From a candidate division TA06 bacterium DG_78 (lineage in GTDB: Bacteria > Hydrothermota > Tepidihabitantia > SM23-42), in NCBI GenBank assembly GCA_001303225.1, contig LJNI01000129.1, positions 1 through 6,447 of the forward strand: 6,447 nucleotides of DNA, read 5' to 3'. Shown here piece by piece: positions 1 to 4,883 of the stretch. The notes below the pieces were generated by a model. The model made no database searches. It worked only from the letters and a program-made list of their open reading frames with translations, and was not told where the DNA came from. Position numbers and translations under genes: made by a program. Every line of letters starts with the position of its first letter. The stretch's first letter is position 1.

Positions 1-533
1 CGTGGAATAGAATGGCACCCAACACGTTTCCTGCTATGGCAAAATGTTGTGCCAATTACATGAATTCACAATTGATTAAAATGGAGGCATTGACCTATGG
101 TTTCACAGAAGGTATTGCATTAGACACGAGTGGCTATGTGAGTGAGGGTTCTGGTGAGAATATCTTTGCCATTAAAGATGGAGTAATCTATACGCCACCT
201 TTACATGCATGTATTTTACCCGGGATAACGCGTGATTCCGTAATGACAATTGCTAAAGATTTGGGAATTCCGTTGGTTGAGGAGATGCTTGCTAGAGAAT
301 TTCTCTATATATCTGATGAGGTGTTCTTTACTGGCTCAGCAGCTGAAGTAACACCGATAAGGTCAATTGATAAAATACCTATAGGCCAAGGAAAAGCTGG
401 CCCGATTACCGAGAAAATCCAATCACATTTCTTCGATATTATCGGAGGTAATGTGGAAGACAAACATGGATGGCTTACCAAGGTGTCAGTGAAAACAGAA
501 AAGAAATTAAACGAGGTGGTTTCTCCTAAGTAA
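1..533 (+). CDS. ilvE: Branched-chain amino acid aminotransferase, 5' truncated by window edge
   Basis: This is a PLP-dependent class IV (fold type IV) aminotransferase. It interconverts Leu, Ile and Val with their 2-oxo acids, using 2-oxoglutarate/glutamate, in the cytoplasm. The reading frame is open to the window edge, with codons for Trp-Asn-Arg before the first ATG at 12. That ATG is internal, because MAPNTFPAMAK aligns from memory with the E. coli IlvE segment around the catalytic lysine (APNTIPTAAK). The catalytic Lys is the codon at 42-44. Also visible are EGIALD, the PLP-site signature EGSGENIF, LPGITRDSV, YISDEVFFTGSAAEVTPI, and the usual C-terminal EDKHGWL. About the last 55-60% of a roughly 310-residue enzyme is present. 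A tail of about 15 residues (SVKTEKKLNEVVSPK) runs past the usual end near GWLxxV. rpiB follows after 45 bp that hold a repeat pair. The assignment to IlvE rather than D-amino-acid transaminase or ADC lyase rests on these motifs. Confidence 0.95.
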   Translation, partial: WNRMAPNTFPAMAKCCANYMNSQLIKMEALTYGFTEGIALDTSGYVSEGSGENIFAIKDGVIYTPPLHACILPGITRDSVMTIAKDLGIPLVEEMLAREFLYISDEVFFTGSAAEVTPIRSIDKIPIGQGKAGPITEKIQSHFFDIIGGNVEDKHGWLTKVSVKTEKKLNEVVSPK

Positions 534-538
534 TAGAG

Positions 539-573
539 AAATCTGTGTAATCATTTAAAAATCTGTGTTATCA
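539..573 (+). repeat. Tandem pair of 'aaatctgtgtaatca' units between ilvE and rpiB
   Basis: AAATCTGTGTAATCA (539-553) and AAATCTGTGTTATCA (559-573) match at 14 of 15 positions and are 20 bp apart. They fill almost the whole ilvE-rpiB gap and end 5 bp before the rpiB ATG. The core ATCTGTGTAATCAT (541-554) recurs exactly at 1146-1159. Similar 'atctgtgtaatc' and 'atctgcgtaatctg' strings occur between genes in many environmental bacterial genomes. That last statement is from memory and was not searched. Confidence 0.7.
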
Positions 574-578
574 GTTTT

Positions 579-1031
579 ATGAAGATTGGTATAGCGGCTG
601 ACCATAGGGGTTTCAAATTGAAATCTTCTATTATAGGTTACTTGAAGAAAAAAGGATATGACGTAGTTGATTATGGTACACATTCAGAGGAATCAGTCGA
701 CTATCCACATTTTGCTTTCCAGGTTGCCATGGCACTAGCAGATAAAAAAATCGGATTTGGTATCCTCTTATGCTACACTGGACAGGGTATGGCTATGAGT
801 GCTAATAAGGTGAGAGGAGTTCGAGCTGCAATTTGTACAAATCCTGAGATTGCACAATTGACACGTGCACATAATGATGCTAATATCCTTGTGATGCCAG
901 CTGGTTTTATGGATTTTTCATCAAACACGAAGAAAACAATTGAGACATTCTTGACAACAGAGTTTGCAGGTGAGCGACACCTTCGAAGATTAAAAATCAT
1001 CGAGGAATATGAAAATGATAACCATAAATGA
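579..1031 (+). CDS. rpiB: Ribose-5-phosphate isomerase B (RpiB/LacAB family)
   Basis: This cytoplasmic enzyme interconverts ribose 5-phosphate and ribulose 5-phosphate in the non-oxidative pentose phosphate pathway. The 150-residue product is the normal family length. Visible motifs are the N-terminal MKIGIAADHRGFKLK (Asp8, His9), the active-site Cys65 in GILLCYTGQGMAMSANK, then VRGVRAAIC, the catalytic-region His98 in TRAHNDAN, and the C-terminal phosphate-binding FAGERHLRR. Family members often have CGTGxG or CxSGxG here; this one has CYTGQG, with Tyr66 in place of the common Gly. That is a tolerated-looking variation in the anion-hole loop. The segment NILVMPAGFMDF replaces the more usual N(V/I)LALGAR. 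The ATG at 579 is chosen because the family's first strand begins there. No Shine-Dalgarno sequence is visible upstream, where the repeat pair lies instead. LacA/LacB-type specificity cannot be excluded, but no lac-type partner gene is present. Confidence 0.95.
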   Translation: MKIGIAADHRGFKLKSSIIGYLKKKGYDVVDYGTHSEESVDYPHFAFQVAMALADKKIGFGILLCYTGQGMAMSANKVRGVRAAICTNPEIAQLTRAHNDANILVMPAGFMDFSSNTKKTIETFLTTEFAGERHLRRLKIIEEYENDNHK

Positions 1032-1124
1032 AAATAAGAAGTTCTGAGGTTCGGATGTTAAGAAATTCGCAGCCTCTGTGTATCTTCTGCCTCTTTTGCG
1101 TTTGCAACCCTGTATTTAATAATA

Positions 1125-1159
1125 ATCTGCGTAATCTGTTTGTCCATCTGTGTAATCAT
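1125..1159 (+). repeat. Second cluster of 'atctgtgtaatcat'-type units before the metallo-hydrolase
   Basis: ATCTGCGTAATCTG (1125-1138) and ATCTGTGTAATCAT (1146-1159) are 21 bp apart. The second is identical over 14 bp to 541-554. The stretch before it (about 1066-1103, with 'cctctgtg' and 'cctcttttgcg') is T/C/G-rich and looks like a more degraded relative. The cluster occupies the second half of the 145-bp gap between rpiB and the next gene and abuts an inverted repeat. No gene, tRNA or clear terminator is visible in this gap. Confidence 0.65.
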
Positions 1160-1178
1160 ATAATCCGGAACGGATTAT
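1160..1178. repeat. Perfect 8-bp inverted repeat overlapping a start codon
   Basis: ATAATCCG (1160-1167), a GAA spacer and CGGATTAT (1171-1178) form an uninterrupted inverted repeat. Its last two bases are the A and T of the ATG at 1177. As RNA it would fold into an 8-bp stem with a triloop, and a U-G wobble could extend it (1159 with 1179). It could be a protein operator or a start-codon-sequestering hairpin. It is not followed by a T-run, so it is not a standard terminator. Confidence 0.6.
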
Positions 1179-2034
1179 GAAGATTCTCCCTATCGCATTT
1201 GATTCTCTCGGTGTTCGTAGTATGGCGACCTTTGTCGAGACAAAGGACGTGAGGATTTTCATTGACCCTGGTGTTTCAGTGTCACCTGATCGGTACTCTC
1301 TACCACCGCACCAAATTGAATTGGTTCGGCACCGTGAAATGTGGGAGGCAATAAAGAGGTGGGTAAGTATTTCTGATATGGTTATTATCTCACACTATCA
1401 CTATGACCACCATAATCCAGATGAGCCAGAAATATACTACCAAAAGGATGTTTATTTAAAACACCCGAGAGAATTTATTAATCAGAGTCAACGAGAACGG
1501 GCAGCAACATTCTTGAGTCGTATTGAACCGTATGCAAAGTCAATTAATATTGCAGATGGTGAGACATTAACCATTGGCAGTACAAAAATTGTGTTCTCAA
1601 AACCAGTGTTCCATGGCATATCTCCCCAACTTGGTTATGTGATTATGGTTTGTGTTGAGGAGAGTGAGCGATTTATTTTTACGTCTGATGTCCAAGGCCC
1701 TCTCAATGAGGATGCATGTACGTTTATTATTGAAAAGGCACCACATTCGATGATTATTGATGGCCCAGCCACCTATCTATTGGGTTCTCACTACAAAAAG
1801 CAGGACATCGATATCTCGATTAAAAACTTGAGTAAGATTATAACCCGAGTTCCCCTGAAAAATTTCGTGATTGACCACCACCTCTTGCGAGATATGAATT
1901 GGGCAAATTATATTGAGGGTTTGGGAAAGATAAAGCAAGGCGTCTGTCCTTGCTCAGCTGCTGGGTATTTAGGTAAAAAAGAAGAGATCTTCGAGGCTAA
2001 ACGAAAAGACATGTACAGTGGTGTGCCGTATTAG
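1177..2034 (+). CDS. Metallo-beta-lactamase-fold hydrolase, UPF0282/COG2248-like
   Basis: This is a predicted cytoplasmic metal-dependent hydrolase of 285 residues with no signal peptide. The metal-binding signature is clear: H73-x-H75-x-D77-H78, followed by further candidate ligands H146 (VFHG), D171 (TSDVQGP) and H234/H235 (VIDHHLLRD). The N-terminal strand pair MKILPIAFDSLGVRSMATFVET...IDPGV and the IIDGPATYL segment are characteristic, from memory, of the UPF0282 group, which is common in archaea and found in some bacteria. The substrate is unknown. RNase or phosphodiesterase activity is possible from the superfamily but not shown by the sequence. The C-terminal region has a CPCSAAGYLGKKEE segment with a Cys-x-Cys pair (C257, C259). 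The start at 1177 is supported by the conserved N-terminal strand, although no Shine-Dalgarno sequence precedes it and the ATG lies in an inverted repeat. The neighbours rpiB and moxR do not explain its role. Confidence 0.85.
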   Translation: MKILPIAFDSLGVRSMATFVETKDVRIFIDPGVSVSPDRYSLPPHQIELVRHREMWEAIKRWVSISDMVIISHYHYDHHNPDEPEIYYQKDVYLKHPREFINQSQRERAATFLSRIEPYAKSINIADGETLTIGSTKIVFSKPVFHGISPQLGYVIMVCVEESERFIFTSDVQGPLNEDACTFIIEKAPHSMIIDGPATYLLGSHYKKQDIDISIKNLSKIITRVPLKNFVIDHHLLRDMNWANYIEGLGKIKQGVCPCSAAGYLGKKEEIFEAKRKDMYSGVPY

Positions 2035-2075
2035 CATGTGAGGTTCACGAGTGAAAGCAACGGCTTGGGAAAAAA

Positions 2076-2084
2076 TGTGGATAA
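2076..2084 (-). promoter_or_regulatory. DnaA box 1
   Basis: TGTGGATAA on the + strand is the exact complement of the DnaA-box consensus TTATCCACA. It lies in the first copy of the 18-bp direct repeat. Confidence 0.75.
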
Positions 2085-2096
2085 GTATGGAAAAAA

Positions 2097-2105
2097 TGTG
2101 GATAA
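2097..2105 (-). promoter_or_regulatory. DnaA box 2
   Basis: This is a second exact TGTGGATAA in the same orientation, 21 bp after the first, within the second copy of the direct repeat. Confidence 0.75.
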
Positions 2106-2153
2106 GCTTAAATACATTGAAATTGCGGCTTTTCATGGTATTTATTAATGAGA

Positions 2154-2183
2154 AATATTATGAGTTATCCACAATATTATGAG
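2154..2183 (+). repeat. 11-bp direct repeat flanking DnaA box 3
   Basis: AATATTATGAG occurs at 2154-2164 and at 2173-2183, a 19-bp period. The inverted DnaA box sits between the two copies and shares its last A with the second. The repeats are AT-rich and could be part of an unwinding element or additional binding sites. Confidence 0.7.
2165..2173 (+). promoter_or_regulatory. DnaA box 3, opposite orientation
   Basis: TTATCCACA is the exact DnaA-box consensus on the + strand, 60 bp beyond box 2 and inverted relative to boxes 1 and 2. It lies in the AT-rich block between two 11-bp direct repeats. Confidence 0.75.
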
Positions 2184-2238
2184 AAATTGAAAAGCACGTA
2201 TTTTTACCAATTTTTTTAACAGATAACCATAGTGCGTT

Positions 2239-3216
2239 ATGAAGAGATCTGATGTTCAAGAATTAAAAGAAATTAATGTCTACTACGAAAAAATTTGTCG
2301 TGAAATTGCAAAAGTAATTATCGGTCAGCAATCGGTTATTAATCAAGTGCTTATTTGTTTGTTGAGTAATGGTCATTCTCTCATTATTGGTGTGCCTGGT
2401 CTTGCCAAGACCATGCTCGTAAACACCATTGCCAGCATTCTCAATTTATCATTTAAGCGCATCCAATTTACTCCAGACCTTATGCCGTCTGATATAACAG
2501 GTACTGAGGTCATCGAAGAAGATCTCAGTACAGGGAAGCGGAGATTTAGATTTGTTCGCGGACCGTTATTTGCTCAGGTCATTCTAGCAGATGAAATTAA
2601 CCGCGCTCCTCCGAAGACACAATCTGCATTATTGCAGGCAATGCAAGAATATAAGATTACCTATGGTGGTGAGACACACCAATTAGATTTACCATTTTTT
2701 GTTCTGGCGACGCAGAATCCTATTGAGCAGGAAGGAACATATCCCCTTCCCGAAGCGCAGCTCGACCGATTCATGTTTACCATCAATATTGATTATCCAT
2801 CATCTGCTGAGGAGGTTGAAATTGTCAAGACGACTACTTCTGCATATGTTGCAAGTTTACAGAAGATAATAGACGCAGAACAATTTCTATCACTCCAGCA
2901 GTTAATTAGACGTATACCTATTGCTGATGACGTAATTACGAAGACAATTAATCTCGTAAGTTTAACAAGGCCATCGCAGTCAGCACCTGAGATAACACGT
3001 AAATATGTTGCCTGGGGTGCTGGACCGAGAGCATCGCAGTACTTAATTCTGGGTGCAAAGGCTAAGGCAGCGCTCGATGGTCGCTATTCACCAAATTTTG
3101 ATGATGTGAGATATGTGGCGCATTCAGTATTACGTCACCGCATTATTACTAACTTCACTGCTGAGGCAGAAGGGATTAAATCTGATGATATTATTGATGA
3201 ATTGTTGAAATTATAA
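2239..3216 (+). CDS. MoxR-family AAA+ ATPase
   Basis: This is a cytoplasmic AAA+ chaperone-like ATPase of the MoxR group (COG0714). Members typically act with von Willebrand A-domain proteins in metal-cofactor insertion, envelope stress or protein-complex maturation. The 325 residues are the usual length. Walker A is GVPGLAKT (51-58), Walker B is VILADEINRAPPKTQ (114-128), and sensor 1 with the following conserved block is ATQNPIEQEGTYPLPEAQLD (157-176), then RF. The sensor-2/lid region is WGAGPRASQYLILGAKAKA (259-277). The N-terminal IIGQQSVINQVL matches the family's IGQ motif. The usual partners (a DUF58 protein and BatA/BatB-like VWA proteins) do not follow, because a convergent gene starts 21 bp after its stop. 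The ATG at 2239 has no Shine-Dalgarno sequence before it. The 204-bp leader carries the DnaA boxes, so DnaA could control this gene. Confidence 0.93.
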   Translation: MKRSDVQELKEINVYYEKICREIAKVIIGQQSVINQVLICLLSNGHSLIIGVPGLAKTMLVNTIASILNLSFKRIQFTPDLMPSDITGTEVIEEDLSTGKRRFRFVRGPLFAQVILADEINRAPPKTQSALLQAMQEYKITYGGETHQLDLPFFVLATQNPIEQEGTYPLPEAQLDRFMFTINIDYPSSAEEVEIVKTTTSAYVASLQKIIDAEQFLSLQQLIRRIPIADDVITKTINLVSLTRPSQSAPEITRKYVAWGAGPRASQYLILGAKAKAALDGRYSPNFDDVRYVAHSVLRHRIITNFTAEAEGIKSDDIIDELLKL

Positions 3217-3237
3217 ATAATTTTTAGTAAGAAGCTA

Positions 3238-4806
3238 TCATTCGAAAATTACCTTCTTCACTGTATTAGTCCTATTAGTTTCAATTTTTAATAAATATAC
3301 TCCCTTTGGCAGTATAAAACCTTTATTGTCAATTCCAGACCACACTAATTCATATGTTCCGCCTTCTTTTGTGTCGTTAACTAATGTTGAAACTTCTTGA
3401 CCAATAGTATTGTAAACTGTGATCTTTACCTCTCTCGGTGCAGGTAATGAGTAGGTGATGTGGGTCGTGTTAGTGAACGGATTTGGATAAATGTCTATAG
3501 AAATTTTCTTAGGTATCGAGAAATTCTGTTCTTCAACTGCAACATTTGATAAGAAATCATAGTAGACATTTATTCCATTTTCACCTACATAAGCGATTGC
3601 AGGTACTCCCGGTTCTGACCAGGTCTGTATTGGCCTTGTAAGCGCAGGCACTGAGTCATTGTAAGAATATTCACTACTCCAACTTCCTTGCCACCAAAAT
3701 GTATAGACAACCGGGTCATTCCACTCAGAATCAGACCTGATGAACGTAACATACGGGTCATGAGCATTAGATCCGTAGCCATCAAAGACCGAGATACTAG
3801 GTAAAACCTGCTGAAAGTTAATGTAGCTGTTGACCCAACTGCCACTTGACCATGTCGCGGCTGAATCTTGGCTCAACAATGAACGCAATCCATACTCATA
3901 ATTTGCAGCAGGATTGCGTTTTGGGAATATCACCCAGACATCGCCTGAACCATCGTGTGCTGCAACAGTCTGTGGACCTTGTTTGATTGCGGTGTCTCCT
4001 TCGATTACCTGCGCAGACATAAAGGCTGCGCCGCGATTCGGACTGCGGTCACTTAGTATGCTTTTGTAGTTGTTGCTAAATCGACTAAGAAACGCAAGAT
4101 AGACATAACCATCACTACCATAACATAAATCAGGAAAACCATAACCTCCGATTTCAAGTGCAGTATTCGCCTCCCAGGTTGTGCTTTTATCTAGGGAACG
4201 TGTAAACCATATCTGGTCCTGATCAAGTCCTCCGAGTGCCTTATGAAAAGCACAATATAGATAATAATCATCATAATGGTCAACACGGTCTGAACAGACC
4301 GTATAATTGAGCACCGTATCAGTGGTGCCTTCGATTGTATAATCAGTTGATGCACCGGTTGAATCATATGTTCTGACAAAGATGTCACCATTACGGAAAT
4401 CAAGACGACAAAAAACATGAAAGTAACCACCACTTGGTGCATGGATGATCTTTGGTTCATAAACAGCACAATTCGTGAATGCAAATCCGCAGTCCCATGT
4501 CCATGTTGTGCCGTTATCATCTGATTTGAATATTCTTACTGTTGAATCCACGCACGTGACTACTGCTCGCAACGTATCGCCTCGATGATAATCGATTGCT
4601 ATCGCTTCGTCGTCGATATCAAAATCCATTGCCCAGGGATTGTACGCTACCTCTCCGTTATAAATAATCTTATCATCAGCCCAGCGCATGACCGGATCAT
4701 TTTCCGGTTTTAGGTCAATGACCTCTATAGATTCACCATCTTTGGTTGATAGTTGATTTCCAAAGGCAAACATCAACAACAAAAAGAATAGTAGAATCTT
4801 TTTCAT
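3238..4806 (-). CDS. Secreted Asp-box beta-propeller-like protein with C-terminal sorting module
   Basis: This 522-residue exported protein starts with a signal peptide: MKK, a hydrophobic stretch ILLFFLLLMFAF, and likely cleavage near residue 16-18. The middle region carries Asp-box (BNR) motifs of the form S-x-D-x-G-x-T-W: S95DDNGTTW102 is exact, S204LDKSTTW211 and S312QDSAATW319 have the Gly replaced, and a weaker one lies near 252-262. Spacings of about 110 residues and many aromatic beta-strand segments suggest a sialidase-like propeller. No sialidase catalytic set (Arg triad with Tyr/Glu) is recognisable, so a binding or structural role is more likely than catalysis. Residues from about 436 to 522 form a Por/T9SS- or FlgD-Ig-like C-terminal module: IYPNPFTNTTHITYSLP, VYNTIGQEV, GVYLLKIET and a final KKVIFE. 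It is probably surface-anchored or released. Seven Cys lie in the mature N-terminal half (85, 106, 113, 133, 171, 185, 228). The start is fixed by a strong Shine-Dalgarno sequence. Confidence 0.85.
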   Translation of the reverse strand: MKKILLFFLLLMFAFGNQLSTKDGESIEVIDLKPENDPVMRWADDKIIYNGEVAYNPWAMDFDIDDEAIAIDYHRGDTLRAVVTCVDSTVRIFKSDDNGTTWTWDCGFAFTNCAVYEPKIIHAPSGGYFHVFCRLDFRNGDIFVRTYDSTGASTDYTIEGTTDTVLNYTVCSDRVDHYDDYYLYCAFHKALGGLDQDQIWFTRSLDKSTTWEANTALEIGGYGFPDLCYGSDGYVYLAFLSRFSNNYKSILSDRSPNRGAAFMSAQVIEGDTAIKQGPQTVAAHDGSGDVWVIFPKRNPAANYEYGLRSLLSQDSAATWSSGSWVNSYINFQQVLPSISVFDGYGSNAHDPYVTFIRSDSEWNDPVVYTFWWQGSWSSEYSYNDSVPALTRPIQTWSEPGVPAIAYVGENGINVYYDFLSNVAVEEQNFSIPKKISIDIYPNPFTNTTHITYSLPAPREVKITVYNTIGQEVSTLVNDTKEGGTYELVWSGIDNKGFILPKGVYLLKIETNRTNTVKKVIFE

Positions 4807-4810
4807 AACT

Positions 4811-4817
4811 TCCTCCT
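4811..4817 (-). promoter_or_regulatory. Strong Shine-Dalgarno site for the secreted protein
   Basis: Read on the - strand this is AGGAGGA, with 4 bases (AGTT) before the ATG at 4806. It fixes that start. It shows that the organism uses canonical Shine-Dalgarno sequences, unlike the three complete + strand genes here. Confidence 0.85.
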
Positions 4818-4842
4818 TTTTCTGTTAAAATTCAGTGTACAA

Positions 4843-4870
4843 AGTGTAATTAAAATAGTTAGAAAATCAA
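4843..4870 (-). promoter_or_regulatory. Candidate sigma70-type promoter for the secreted-protein gene
   Basis: On the - strand, TTGATT (4870-4865) and TACACT (4848-4843) are separated by 16 bases. They lie in the 77-bp AT-rich gap between the UbiA gene and the secreted-protein gene and would give a short leader of about 30 bases. Each hexamer has four of six consensus matches, so this is weak evidence. The gene may instead be read from the upstream operon. Confidence 0.3.
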
Positions 4871-4883
4871 CATAGAATATTTA

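Larger units (their letters stand above)
2068..2106 (+). repeat. Two exact 18-bp direct repeats, 21-bp period, each carrying a DnaA box
   Basis: GGAAAAAATGTGGATAAG occurs at 2068-2085 and again at 2089-2106, identical over all 18 bases and separated by 3 bp (tat). The 21-bp period is two helical turns, so bound proteins would sit on the same face of the DNA. The A6 run just before each box is part of the repeat. Confidence 0.9.
2068..2220. other. DnaA-box cluster with adjacent AT-rich stretch (oriC-like or DnaA regulatory region)
   Basis: This lies in the 204-bp gap between the metallo-hydrolase and moxR. Three perfect consensus DnaA boxes fall within 98 bp. An AT-rich block follows (2131-2220, with only 20 G/C in 90 bases) that could serve as an unwinding element. 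Two boxes are tandem in one orientation and the third is inverted. DnaA boxes plus an AT-rich block is the general plan of bacterial origins, but dnaA, dnaN, gidA/mnmG and parAB are not in the window. Both flanking genes run rightward, whereas genes often diverge from an origin. A DnaA-regulated promoter for moxR or a DnaA titration site is an equally open reading. The DnaA-binding assignment itself is much firmer than the origin claim. Confidence 0.55.

Noticed and set aside
12..14. ATG at 12 as the ilvE start
   Set aside because: The frame is open upstream and this Met lies about 10 residues before the catalytic lysine, which sits mid-protein in the family. The gene is cut by the window edge.
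773..1000. Antisense reading frame opposite rpiB
   Set aside because: It lies wholly inside a well-conserved gene and its translation shows no domain pattern.
539..1159. CRISPR array
   Set aside because: Units are about 14-15 bp, imperfect, paired rather than arrayed, and have no unique spacers of regular length or cas genes.
2117..2144. Promoter for moxR (TTGAAA, 16 bases, TATTTA)
   Set aside because: The -35 is good but the -10 matches only three of six positions. Such matches are frequent in AT-rich DNA, so it was not listed.
3217..3263. Bidirectional terminator between the converging moxR and secreted-protein genes
   Set aside because: The only complementarity (agtaagaag with ccttcttcact) is imperfect with a long loop inside the coding end, and no GC-rich stem with a T-run is seen.
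3585..4520. Open frames at 3585-3845 and 4191-4520 on the - strand
   Set aside because: They are out-of-frame shadows of the secreted-protein gene with low-complexity, composition-driven translations.
3238..4806. Active sialidase/neuraminidase
   Set aside because: Asp boxes are structural and occur in many propellers. The catalytic arginine triad and Tyr/Glu pair are not recognisable.
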